DNA of 64,000 nucleotides from Sympetrum striolatum (taxonomy: Eukaryota > Arthropoda > Insecta > Odonata > Libellulidae). A program made the translations under genes and the position numbers. Under the pieces are notes generated by a model that worked only from the letters and a program-made list of their open reading frames with translations, had not been told where the DNA came from and searched no databases. Below, piece after piece: positions 24,763 through 37,393 of this stretch (position 1 is the stretch's first letter; each line of letters begins with the position of its first letter). The stretch covers positions 26,506,459-26,570,458 of the forward strand of contig OX388349.1 in assembly GCA_947579665.1 (NCBI GenBank), read 5' to 3'.

Positions 24763-25504
24763 CTTTACGCAGAAGATCTAACTTCAAGACTTAAAGAGCT
24801 AAACACAGGCTGACAGAAGATAGGACTCAGGATAAATCTAACAAAAACAAAGGTAATGTATAATTCTTTTGCAGTGCAAGAACCAGTCAAACTTCAAGGA
24901 AAACCTCTGGATGTTTGCTTGGAATACACATACCTTGGACACCTTGTAACAACAGGAGAGAAAAACAGGATTAATGAAGTAAACAGAAGAATGAAACTTG
25001 GCTGGAGCGCATTTGGTAGGAACTCACACATTATGAAGTCAAGAATGCCAATGGGTTTGAAGAGGAAGGTCTTCAACCAATGCATTTTACCTGTCTTGAC
25101 CTATGGAAGTGAAACTTGGGTGTTAAATGCTGAAATAACCCAGAGACTTCAGACAACACAAAGGAGCATGGAACGCTGTATGCTGGGAATCACAAGAAGA
25201 GACAGGAAACGCAACACTTGGGTGAGAATGATGACTGGAGTTACAGACATCATAGATAAGGTAAGATCACTAAAATGGAGGTGGGCCGACCATGTTGCGA
25301 GAAGAAACGACAACCGTTGGACATCTGCAGTTCTCAACTGGATACCAAGAGATGTGAAGAGACCAAGAAGACGACCTATGAACAGATGGAATAGAGACAT
25401 CATCAAGTACTTAGGTGTAACGTGGCAACGAGAAGCTCAGGACAGAGAAAATTGGAAAGTACTTGGGGAGGCCTACATCCGACTTCGGATTGAAAACGGC
25501 TGAT
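24763..25504 (+). pseudogene. 5'-truncated RTE-like LINE, C-terminal part of endonuclease/reverse transcriptase ORF
   Basis: In one frame the sequence runs YAEDLTSRLKELNTG, a stop at about 24814, QKIGLRINLTKTKVMYN and then an open 215-codon stretch (24856-25500, stop TGA at 25501-25503). Recognisable blocks are LEYTYLGHLVTTG, the INEVNRRMKLGWSAFGR linker, KVFNQCILPVLTYGSETW, and RSLKWRWADHVARR followed by a basic RPRRRPMNRW segment. These are the thumb and C-terminal blocks of RTE-type LINE polymerases; the YADD catalytic part and the endonuclease would lie upstream and are absent. The stop codon merges with a (TGA)n tail (25501-25519), a typical simple-repeat 3' end for this clade. Upstream of 24763 the sequence is AT-rich and unrelated, consistent with 5' truncation on insertion. 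Confidence 0.85.
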
Positions 25505-25519
25505 GATGATGATGATGAT
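25501..25519 (+). repeat. (TGA)n 3' tail of the LINE
   Basis: Six tandem TGA units directly follow and overlap the LINE stop codon, marking the 3' end of the retrotransposed copy. Confidence 0.85.
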
Positions 25520-25860
25520 ATGTAGGGTATCCTTAAAAGAACAAATAATCGTAAGCACAGGGGTAGTGATCCTTCTGGGATACCAGTCACCCAAATTTGT
25601 GTGTCCGCTTCTTATTTGTTATCGAGTTAAGATATTTTTCATATTAAAGAAAATACGTAATCTTTAGGACTTTTTTCGTCATAGAAAAGTAAATTTTTAA
25701 GATACGGAGCTTATTATTTTACTAGAACAAATGAATTGTTGCTACAACCGGCGCAAAAACAATTTTTGTCACAGCTGCATCCATTTAGTCAGAATAAAAC
25801 TTCAAACTTCAAAAATTGTGACATCACGAATTTGATAAAAATCTTTGAGGCCAATTTAAA
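25520..25860. other. Noncoding spacer
   Basis: AT-rich sequence between the LINE tail and the first copy of the CA-bearing element; nothing recognised. Confidence 0.5.
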
Positions 25861-26729
25861 AAAAATCTGATGTGGCCAGCACATGACTTTCTCCATATAA
25901 AAGATGTAAATATTTATCTACGACAGTAATTTCGAACTCTATATTCAATCTAAACTTGGAAGATATGTGATTAATTTATCTATTATTATCTTTTACGTCA
26001 CAAACATTATAAATAATGTTTTTCGAGACATGCTCGATGAAAAAAGATGAATTTGGCCTTTCGCCCATAGAGCCCAGAGCGCCCACAAAGTACATAATCA
26101 GCAAATTCCGGTTTATCAGTATTTCATGGATAACTCCTAAACAATCAGTGATACAAAAATATGTTTCAAACAAAAGTTATAGTAAACTAAATTTTCTAAA
26201 ACATTTATAAATAATAGTATATACCTAAATATCATATTTATGGAGATATTTTGAAAACCGGAAATAAGCTTTGAAGAATGAAGCTAAACTTCCGGTTAAC
26301 CGATTTACTCCAAATACTAATCAACTCTAACGACTGTAATAAAAGTACAATATATGAAATTTGGTGTTGATCCGCCAATTAGTTTTCATGTTAGAGCGCC
26401 CACAAAGTACATAATCATCTTCTTCCGGTTTATCAGTATTTCACGAATAACTCCTAATCAACCGGTGATACAAACATATATTAAATACAAAAGTTATAGT
26501 AAATTTTATTATCTAAAACTTTTATAAGTAATATAATACACGTATATATCATATTTATGGAGATATTTTGAAAACCGGAAATGAGCTTTAATGAATAAAG
26601 CTCGACTTCCGGTCGACCGATTTACTCCAAAAACTAATCAACTCTGACAGCACACACACCACTACTATATATGAAGTTTGGTATTGATACGACTAATAGT
26701 TTTTACGTTAGAGCGCCCACTATCACACA

Positions 26730-26771
<42 letters not shown>

Positions 26772-26898
26772 TCATTCCGGAAATGGTCAAAACGTGTTCT
26801 AGGGACCCCAAAACATGTATTTCCGTTGGAATCTCGAAGTCGAATTTTTTCATGAAAACAATACTTTCTCTATACTTCGTATATGGAGAAAGTAAAAA
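25861..26898 (+). mobile_element. Unclassified ~1.05-kb element, copy 1
   Basis: Copies share the outer boundaries AAAAATCTGATGTGGCCAGC and GGAGAAAGTAAAAA. The order inside is: a leader of about 230 bp, two diverged repeats of about 310 bp each starting agcgcccacaaagtacataa, a (CA)n tract (about 26724-26768), then a 3' hairpin actttctctatac/gtatatggagaaagt. Each 310-bp repeat holds a hairpin of the form CCGGAAATGAGCTTT...AAAGCTCGACTTCCGG. There is no coding potential, no clear terminal inverted repeat and no target duplication, which resembles rolling-circle or other TSD-less elements, but the class is unknown to me. Confidence 0.75.
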
Positions 26899-26908
26899 GT
26901 CTTATAAA

Positions 26909-27792
26909 AAAAATCTGATGTGGCCAGCACATGACTTTCTCCATATATATAAGATGTAAATATTTATCTATCGCAGTAATTTCGAACTCTATATTCCATC
27001 TAAACTTGGAATATGAGTGATTAATATTATATATTATCTTTGACGCCAAAAACATGATAAATAATGTTTTAAGGGACATGATCGATGAAAAACGATGAAA
27101 TTGGCCTTTCGCCCATAGAGCCCAGAGCGCCCACTAAGTCCATAATCAGCAACTTCCGGTTTATCAGTATTTCATGAATAACTCCTACACAATCAGTGAT
27201 ACAAAGATATGTTTCATACAAAAGTTATAGTAAATTATATTTTCTAAAACTTTTATAAATAATAGTATATACCTAAATATCATATTTATGGAGATATTTT
27301 GAAAACCGGAAATGAGCTTCGAAGATTGAAGCTCAACTTCCGGTTAACCGATTTACTCCAAAAACTAATCAACTCTAAAAAAACTAACCAAAGTACTATA
27401 TATGAAATTTGGTGTTGATATAATGAATAATTTTCAAGTTAGAGCGCCCACAAAGTACATAACAGCTACTTCCGGTTTATCGGTATTTCACGAATAACTC
27501 CTGATCAACCGGTGATATAAAAATATGTTAAATACAAAAGTTATAGTAAATTATATTATCTAAAACTTTTATAAGTAATACAATGCACGTATATATCATT
27601 TTTATGGAGATATTTTGAAAACCGGAAATGAGCTTTAATGAATGAAGCTCGACTTCCGGTCAACCGATTTACTCCAAAAACTAATCAACTCTGACAGCAC
27701 ACACCACAGTACTATATACGAAGTTTGGTATTGATACGACAAATAGTTTTCACGTTAGAGCGCCCACAAACACACACACACATACAGACACA

Positions 27793-27849
<57 letters not shown>

Positions 27850-27983
27850 ACAGACATCATTCCGAAAATAGTCAAAACGTGTTCTAGGGACCCCAAAACA
27901 TGTATTTCCGTTAAAATCTCGAAGTCGAATTTTTTCATGAAAACAATACTTTCTCTATACTTCGTATATGGAGAAAGTAAAAA
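26909..27983 (+). mobile_element. Unclassified ~1.05-kb element, copy 2
   Basis: Same boundaries and internal order as copy 1, placed in the same orientation only about 10 bp after it, so the two form a near-perfect tandem. The CA tract (about 27770-27856) is longer than in copy 1 and interrupted by caga and cata. Confidence 0.75.
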
Positions 27984-28172
27984 TTTGGTGAGTGTATTAG
28001 TCTATTAAATATTTACCACAAAAATTTATTGAGCTTCCTTTATAGCAACATATTTAATATTACATTTAAAACATAGCAAGTAGAATATTCTCAGTTTTAA
28101 CGGACGAGTCAAAACCTCATTGTAACTCAAATTGGTGGTATTAATGTGTTGAATTATCCCAACTTCAAAACA

Positions 28173-28306
28173 TTTTTACTTTCTCCATATACGAAGTATA
28201 GAGAAAGTATTGTTTTCATGAAAAAATTCGACTTCGAGATTTCAACGGAAATACATGTTTTGGGGTCCCTAGAACACGATTTGACCATTTTCGGAATGAT
28301 GTCTGT

Positions 28307-28344
<38 letters not shown>

Positions 28345-29203
28345 CAGTGGGCGCTCTAACGTGAAAACTATTAGTCGTATCAACACCAAAATTCATATGT
28401 AGCACTGTGGTGTGTGCTGTCAGAGTTGATTAGTTTTTCAAGTAAATCGGTAAACCGGAAGTCGAGCTTCATTCATCAAAGCTCATTTCCGGTTTTCAAA
28501 ATATCTCCATAAATATGATATATAGGTATATTGTATACCCAATAAAAGTTTTAGATAATCTGTTTTACTATAACTTTTGTATTTAAAATATTTTTGTATC
28601 ACCAGTCGATTAGGAGTTATTCGTGAAATACTGATCAACCGGAAGTAGCTGATCATGTACTTTGTGGGCGCTCTAACATAAAAACGGTTCGTTGGATCAA
28701 CACCAAATTTCATATATAGTATTTTGGTTTGTGTCGTTAGAGTTGATTAGATTTTGGAGTAAATCAGTTGACCGGAAGTCGAGCTTCATTCTTCAAAGCC
28801 CATTTCCGGTTTTCAAAATATCTCCATAAATATGATATTTAGGTATATACTATTATTTTTAAAAGTTTTAGAAAATGTAATTTACTATGACTTTTGTATG
28901 AAACATATTTTTGTATCACTGATTGTATAGGAGTTATTTGTGAAATACTGATAAACCGGAAGTTGCTGATTATGTACGTTGTGGGCGCTCTGGCCCTGGG
29001 GCAAAATGCCACTTCATCGTTTTTCATCGTACATGTCCCGAAAAACATTATTTATAATGATTGTGACGTAAAAGGTAATAATAAATAAATTAATTACTCA
29101 TCTTCAAAGTTTAGATGGAATATAGAGTTCGAAATTACTGTCGTAAATAAATATTTACATCTTATGTATGGAGAAAGTCATGTGCTGGCCACATCAGATT
29201 TTT
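28173..29203 (-). mobile_element. Unclassified ~1.05-kb element, copy 3, inverted
   Basis: Complementary orientation to copies 1 and 2: it begins with the 3' hairpin (tttttactttctccatatac) and ends with gctggccacatcagattttt. The simple repeat reads (GT)n at about 28303-28343. The 190-bp spacer between copies 2 and 3 is unrelated AT-rich DNA. Copies 2 and 3 therefore face each other as a roughly 1-kb inverted pair. Confidence 0.75.
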
Positions 29204-32200
29204 CTAATTGGCATTGTTAGGCATTCTCCGGCACGGCGGTAGGAAAAAATACATCTTCCCCCTCGTTACTAGGTGAAGTCAACAACAATATCTCTTGCTG
29301 GTATTTCAAAGTAGGGAAATTATTGAGAAATTCCCGATGAAAGCCACGATAGTGGCTTAGTATTCAGAATGAATTTGGAGCTTCCCGAATAAATTCGAAG
29401 CAACTCAGTCGTGGTATAAGAGAGCAAATGAAAAAGCGAGAAAATTGCTGCGCTGTGCAAGTTTCGTCCACTATCAATATCTCTTTCATAGACGTCATGG
29501 CCCTAATGAAATGTGCCGTTGCTTAAAAATATAAAATTTAAAAAAATCTGCATTAATCTATAGGCTGAGAATCTCTTTACTTTAAGTGATCATAACATTT
29601 TCATTTCATTTGTTATTCACGGAAGAGGTTCCAGTGCACGAAAATAATTGTTAAAATACTCGACTGAGTGCTACGAGTGCTAAGAAAAGCAAAAGAAATT
29701 GTTCCTGCGGAAGCTAATAATTGCGTTTAATTTAAGGCATGTGGAGGAAATTTCATTAGGATCTCAGGAGGATTTTAGTTAAAGAACGTTGAATAGATTA
29801 ACGTTAAAAGATTACATTATCTTTCCTCTGAGAAATTGTCTCAAAATAAGAGATGGTTGACTCGCTCTTAATCTCTGTAATATATTCGATTATTTCCGTC
29901 TTTTGATTTAGTTAGAAGAGGGTGTCTCGACATAATTGCAATCGGTCACCAAGGTCTAAATAACCATTTGGCGCATTATTCTAATTAATTTAGGGCGTGA
30001 TTTCCTCATCTTTATATGAGCTGTTGAAGCATTACTCAAAGTTGAATGTGACTAAAACCACCACTCGTTATCTTGGAAAACATTCTTAAGTTATATTTTT
30101 AATTCAATGTAATCTATATAAACCAATCTTATATCGTATATCGAAATAAATTTGAATTCTGTTTTAAGGTTTATTACTTTAATCAATCGATACTCCCGTT
30201 TGTTCATTTTTTTTCATTTATTCCAAGGCTCTTCCCCTCCACCTTATTTCTTCTTACAGCCTATTTTGCCTTATTTGTTTCTAATTCTATTTCTGCCTCC
30301 TTAAATGGAAAATGTCTGCCAAAGACATTTTTAATTACGCTCTCGATATCATCCTTCAGAAAGATCTTCTAAGCGGAAGGAAAAAAAGGGCTTCCTCGCA
30401 TTATGGAAGAATGAGACTATTTTAGGAGAAAGTTGTTCAAGGAAAGGAAATCGTTACATTCGCACCAAATATTTACGCCGTTTTTCACTTCCTTCCTTTG
30501 CGTGTTTAATACCCGTTTTACTCTTATCATTGTATCTAGACGTCGGGATTAAGTCTATTTATTCGTTTGAAAAAGCTGGGCTACAATTATTTCACCTTAT
30601 CACTGATGTAATGCATAAAAAAATCATTCCCAAATGTTCAGTTAATTGGAAGAACGATTGAGGTGGTAGTTCCTTATTCATGCTTCCTGGGCTATAAAAT
30701 CAATGATAAATAGTATCTTCAATAATTAATAAAGAGTTTCTCATACTTTATGGGATCATGGATTGGGGAATCTCTGATGTCGCGAGACAAATAAATAATA
30801 TTTAAATAGAAAAATAAATGCTGTGAGTTTGAAATTAGTTTGACTGGCGGAACAACATTTTCCAAGTAGATCGGATTTCTGATGAACTATTGTTTAAGAA
30901 CATGACTGTTTGGCACTCGAATCTGCAGCGTATTCATCAATTCTTCTTTTCCTTTTTTGGTGTATTTTTCGTAAGATTTCATTAATATTTTTCAATATTA
31001 ATATAATAAATATATATTAAAAACCCAATAAATATTAATTTTCAGCTCTTTTATATTATTTGAAAGTAGAATTTTAATTATGATGTGTTTAAGTGCGAAT
31101 AATGTTCATCCTCTGATTGAAGGAAGTATCAATTGTTTCCAAAAAAGAGGGCGTCTTTTTAAGTGAAAATAATATGAAAGTAAAGGCAAAGTATTATCTG
31201 ATGGTTGTCCATGCTCCGAATAATCCGAAAAGTCTTAAAGATATTCAAACTATGACTATGGGCTAGCATACCAAAACATAAAAAGACTAATAGGATACAA
31301 AAATTATCAATTCCTACAAATATCTCCTTGCATTACGAGTAAGAGATTGAAAGGCAACATTTTTGCATAAAATTCTAGTGCACACACACATACAAAACTG
31401 TCAATTTAAATTTATTTATTTTTCTCATGAACTATAGCCAAAACTTGAACAAAAAAGCAAGAAAACATCTGAATATAATTGTAGCACAGCCTATGCATTG
31501 AAAAACAAAGAAAAATTGTGAGGATTAATTAAAATTGCCAACGATAATTCCAATAAAAAGAGAAGAGCTTCTTCGCATACTGTATCCACAATTATTATTT
31601 GAGTGATTGCTTGCTCAATAACCACCTTGCAAATTAATGCTCTGGCTTATTCATCAATAAAAAGTCCGAGATATAGAGACCCCATGACTCTGACCATACC
31701 ATTAGACTTCGAGGTTTCGACTTCATTGTAAAATGTCCTCCTCATGGTGAGAGACAGATCGTAACCTTAAAAAGATGCAACCTCTCAAATTGGGAAAATA
31801 ACTCAAGACAAATATTTCCGAGAGTTCTTCGAAGAAATATTTTTCGACTAGCCGACCTTGTGACTATTCGTGTTCTTAAAGATGAAATAGTCGTTGATGA
31901 AGATTCATGACGAAAACATTTATGGTTTAGTATTACCTACTGTCATTATTTTAAAAATATATTAACATTATGTATGGGATAAGGCTTTTAGGCTAGACGA
32001 GGGTTTTTCTTTATGGTCCCATGTTTTGCATATATATCCGAAATATATCTTGGGGTAGCTGATGGAACATGTGGAATTCAAGAAAAAGTTTTATAAAGGT
32101 AAAGAAAACCCTATTCTCTGAGTGGAATTAAGGAGTAAGTGCTTAGCTATGGAATATAAATATACATGCTGGAATAATGTATCAATATACGTAATATATT

Positions 32201-32855
32201 TTTTGTAATGCGAAAATACTTTTTAGTGAATACGTTAACAGATATAACGGTTAGTTATCAAACCTCCACGTTATAATAGCAATGAAATTTTTTCCAAAAT
32301 TATTTTTCATATGAATATTCAAATAGATGATGAAAACATAAAATAGATGGAAAAACTCCCACAGAATGTATGTAAGGAGTGCATTCAGGGATGTAACATG
32401 GGTCAGAGAAAGGTGTCTATGAACATCGGTGTCCATCAGGATGTGGGTTAGACGTTGAGACGAAAGAGTAAGCTGAGAAAATACAAAAAGAAAAATGCTG
32501 AATTTGGTGTATTAGATAAGGGTTCTTTACCCACCTAACGAGTGCAAGGTGGGTAGAAAACCAATATTTAGACCAATAACCAATCTATCTAATTCTTGCA
32601 ATACCAGAATAGACTGGCATTACAAGAAAATCTATTTAAATATTTGGTTTGTATTATACATTTGCGTTGCTTATTTATATTCCTATGAAGCTAGATTAAA
32701 ATTAAATATATATTCTTTATCCGAGTATAATTAACTTATTTCTTGAATATACTATATTTATAATGACATGAATATATTCTTATTTCAGGAAAACGGTAAA
32801 AACGGGAAAACTGATGTTCTAGTTGTGATCTAAGTATCAACATTCACTGACTGAA
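29204..32855. other. Long noncoding AT-rich interval
   Basis: About 3.65 kb with no supportable gene, RNA or repeat. Stops are dense in all frames. Confidence 0.5.
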
Positions 32856-32886
32856 TCTATTATATATAGATGCTTCTCCGGATTCA

Positions 32887-35800
32887 TTACTATATATAAA
32901 GCTGCTAATCCGACTCATTCATACAAATTCCTGGGCATTTCTAATCGCCCTAGAAGGCTGAAATTTTCATGGGAGATTCATAATTGACAGTCGAGTTGGG
33001 AAAAAATCGAAAATCTACACATTTTGTCCAAGGTTTGAGCCCAGAAACGATTATATTTTTCAATGTATTTAAACGGGAAAAACAAAAATGGCCAAGCAGA
33101 GCAAATTTATTTCGTTAATTAAAATGTGTAAAAGTAGTCCTACGGCAGTTGGACTTGGTCTATATTACGTCTAAAAGATTAAAGTTTTCTATTCTTGCGT
33201 CCGATTTTAACATTCGAACACGAAATTCGCAAAATTTTAGTTTTATCGCCAATTTATTGCGTTATTTTTCTCTCATTTCCAAAATTTAAATCTATGACAA
33301 CGACCATTGTTTAAATCGAAAACAAATTTGTTTACAATACTAATTTCATATGCAATGATAAAGGTTTGATGCATTTTTAATTATTTTAAATCTTTCTTTC
33401 GATACATGTTATTACTGAATGCTGAAAAATGTATATTTCGTTAAAATAGACAGTGGATATCTGCACGGTCAATGAATCAATCGTGAATGCATGCTGTGAT
33501 AACATAAGTTTATGTAGAGAATACGAGACCATTAACAACGAAGATAATCGTAAAAGTCATGTAAGTAGTGAGATTATTCTAGAATGAAGTACATAGATAC
33601 GAATATAAATTAATAAATAGGGATATTGATGTAAATTAAAAGGTTTAACGACAATCTTTAGAAATAACATAACTGTAAGCATTACGAATCATTAGTTTCG
33701 CGAACACTATAATCTATTAATATATTATAATTCATAGCTCACTTAACCAAATACATTTATCATATACTGAACTCTCATCTAAATGAACAACAAATATCTA
33801 ATCAGGAAATAAATGGTATTATTGAACTATGTTAGGATATCGTTGGTTTACGCATATGGTGGATTGCTTTTCGTGTGTGTGAGTTTCTGTTCTTTTAATT
33901 TTATGCCTATTATGTTTATTCTTTTCTATTTTAATTACATATAATTATTCTGTCATCCTTTCCAAAGAGAATTTAAAATTAAGTTCTTTTTCTACGTTTC
34001 TTTAATTAATACGTAGTACACAATTAGTTCGTAATATATTACGTAATTCAACATTCATCAAAATAAAAAAACAGAAATCTACTCATAAAATACACTGATT
34101 TCCTTCAACGACTTTCTGATTACGTTGTTCTACGCTGGATAATTCTTGGTTAGTAAAAACAATCTTTGCATGTATCATTGTATGAATATTATTTTCCCAT
34201 CTTCTCCAAACGGACTTTAGAATAAAGTTCTTTTTCTACGTACTTTAAAACTATTTACATAATTACGTTGCCTATTGTCTATTTGTTTATTTAATTAGAA
34301 ACGGAGCTCATTGTCGTAGTAGACAACATTTAATGAATATAGGATTATTTTGCAGAATGTCTTGCACTCAACCACATACTACACAGGTAATCGTCTATTT
34401 ATTCCGCATTTTTATCTTATGCAGATTTTTATTCTGACTTTACTTTGTTTGGCGTATTTCTTTAATATAATTTTACGAATGCGTATTCATTACAGACTCC
34501 CGTATCTCATAAACGCGAAAGGCTTTAGAAATGATTATTTTACTATCATATTATTTGGCGAATCTCGATCTCACTTATTTGAAAATTATGCATACAATAG
34601 ACAGTGGTATAATTAAAAAAAATTTCTTTCCATATATGTTATGACTGAAGGTTGAAAAATGTAACTTTCATCAAAATGGACAGCGAATATCTGCACGGTC
34701 AATGAATTATTCGGGAATACATACTGTGATAACATAAGTTTATGTAGAATATACGAGACCATTTATAAACGAAGATAATCGGAAAAGTCATGTAAGTAGT
34801 GAGATTATTCGAGGATTAAATTTAAAAGTCTACACTGAATCTATATAAGGGGGATAAGAAAGCAATTTCGATGAAAAATACTCATTAATTACTGATGAAG
34901 AACGTATTATACCGGATCAAGTCTACCTATGCCTGAGTAAAAGTAAGTACAACTGAAATTTACATCATCCTAAAATATTACTATCAGAATATTAATGTAA
35001 ATTAATAGTTTCAACGATATTATTTAGAAATAATATAACTGCAAACAATACGAATCATTAGCATCAAAATCGGTATAGTTTAGTATAGTAGTATTTCACT
35101 TTATTCTCACTTAACCCAATGCATTTATCGTATATTAAATTATGTCTAAAAACTTCCTTTGCAATGGCCATTTCCGATTCCTACTTTATGGCGTTATAAT
35201 TAATAACAATATTCATAACATCTCTGATGAAAGCAGGAAGATCCCAATTACCACCATTTCAATAACTAATACTATTAACAAAGACACTCAACCATTCTAT
35301 AGCCAGAAAAATCTTGCTAGCCGGAATTCGTACCTTGGTGTTGGAGTCCGAGCACAGTGACCACTTTCTCACCGCACTCGGTGTGTTTGGTATTTTGCCC
35401 TTAGTTTCTCTTAAGATCGACAGATAAGCTCCAGCGTCCTGTCTCGCGTGCCACCTCATAGTGTGGCTTCTTTAGATGATGTTCCTTTTAGGAGGGGAAG
35501 CTTTAAGTAACGTATGCCTCAATTTCATACTACATACATTGTGATACATTGTAACCAAAAAGCTCATACGGGCAGCCAAACCCGTTGCTGCCCGCCTTTC
35601 TTGAAGGACCATATTATAATTGAATATCAAGAAAGTGTAACTTTCATTTAAATGAACAACAAATATCTACACAGGAAATAAAATTATATCCTTGAACGAT
35701 GTTAGGATTATACGTATATGTTGGATTGCCTTTCGTGTGTGAAAATTGTGCTTTTAATTGTATGCCTATTATGTATCGTCTTTTCTATTTTAATAACATA

Positions 35801-37393
35801 TATTTATTCTGTCATCTTATCCATACAGAATTTAAAATTTAGTTAAATTTTCGTTTTTTTAATTAATACGTAGTACCTTACGTAATGATATGGGATACTG
35901 CTGGGGAAACGATAAATGTCCATGAAGAACCAAATGTTTTCATTCACATAAGCATGAAAAATGTACGTACAGTGGAGAGTATTTAACTAAATTATACCTC
36001 AAAGTGGAATTTTCATTTTTCCTGCATCCAATTTCGCCATGTCGGCAACATCTTAAATTAAATACAAATTAATAATGTTTTTATTTGCACCCTTCCCAAG
36101 ATAAAAACTTTGGCTACGACCATTATTTACGTGGAATACAAATTTGTTTGCAGTTCAAATAACATACGCCGTGATGAAAGTATGAAGTTTTTGAAATATT
36201 TTTCAATATTCTTTTGTTTGTAATATTAATATACATCAAGAACATTTAACTTTCATCAAAATAAACAACAAAAATCTACTCATAAAATACGCTGATTTCC
36301 CTGAACGAACTTTGGATTACGTTTTTCTACGTATCAGCTGGATGATTCTTCGTAAGTAAAACAATTTCTGCGATTAAAAATGTATGCTTACTATGTTTAC
36401 TATTTTCTATTGTATTCACCTCAAATTATTTTTTCATATTCTGCAATCGGGCTTTAGAATTAAGTTCTATTTCTACGTTTTTCAAAATTATTTACATAGA
36501 TACGTTACCTGTAGCATATTTGTTTGTTTATATAATTAGAAACGGAGCTCATTGTCGTGGTAGACGCCATTTAATGAACATAGGATTCAATTTCATTATG
36601 TCTGGCACTGAACCGAATACTTCACAGGTAATCGTCTATTTATTTTCCGCATTTTTATCTAATGCAGATTTTTATTCTAACTTTGCTTTGATTGGCGTAT
36701 TTTCTTAAATTAATTTTACAAATGCACATTCATTAGGAATCAACTCCAAATCTCCCGTATCAAATAAGCGTAGAAGGCCTTTGAAATCCAAAGGGGGACG
36801 TCCTAAAACCTTGAACGACCTTCGGATTATGTAGTTCTACGTGTTCGCTGGATAATTTTTGTAAGTAAAAACAATTTCTGCGTTTATCATCGCATGCAAA
36901 ATATTTTCCCAACATCTCCATATGGGCTTTAAATTCAACTTCTTTTTCTACATTCTTCAAAATTATTCAACTACGTTGCCTAATTTCTATTTGTTTATTT
37001 AATTAGAAACGGAGCTCATAGTGCCGCTTTAGACGCCATTTAATGTGCATAGGATTCAATTGAAGTATGCCTTGCACTGAACCGAGTACTACAGGTAACG
37101 AATCATCTATCGATTTCTCGCCTTTTTATCTTACGAAGACTTTTATTATTACTTAAATTTGTTTGGCGAATTTCTTTAATTTAATTTTACGTATGCGTAT
37201 TCTTTAAGGTCTCAACTGCAAAACTCCCGTCTCAATTAAACGTGAAAGGCTTTCGAAATAATTATTATATTATTAGATGAAACTCGATCTCATATTTGAA
37301 AATTAGGTATACGATAGACAGTAGTATAATTAAAAAGACACATATCCCTTCATAATTTTCTTTGCTTGCAGTTTGCAAGCACCCATTTACTAG
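32887..37393 (+). mobile_element. Array unit 1
   Basis: Starts ttactatatataaagctgct and ends at CTAG 37390-37393. It is longer than the others because it seems to be two unit bodies fused near 34620, where a unit tail (gatagacagtggtataatt-type sequence) runs straight into a unit body without the hairpin end or 5' start. It contains a 230-bp insert near 35290-35520 (agccggaattcgtaccttgg onward) shared only with unit 6. Diverged sub-repeats of the form aactttcatcaaaatg-acaacaaatat recur inside. No intact ORF. Confidence 0.75.

Noticed and set aside
26665..28405. Open frames with CVCVCV or HTHTHT runs
   Set aside because: Translations of (CA)n/(GT)n tracts inside the unclassified element.
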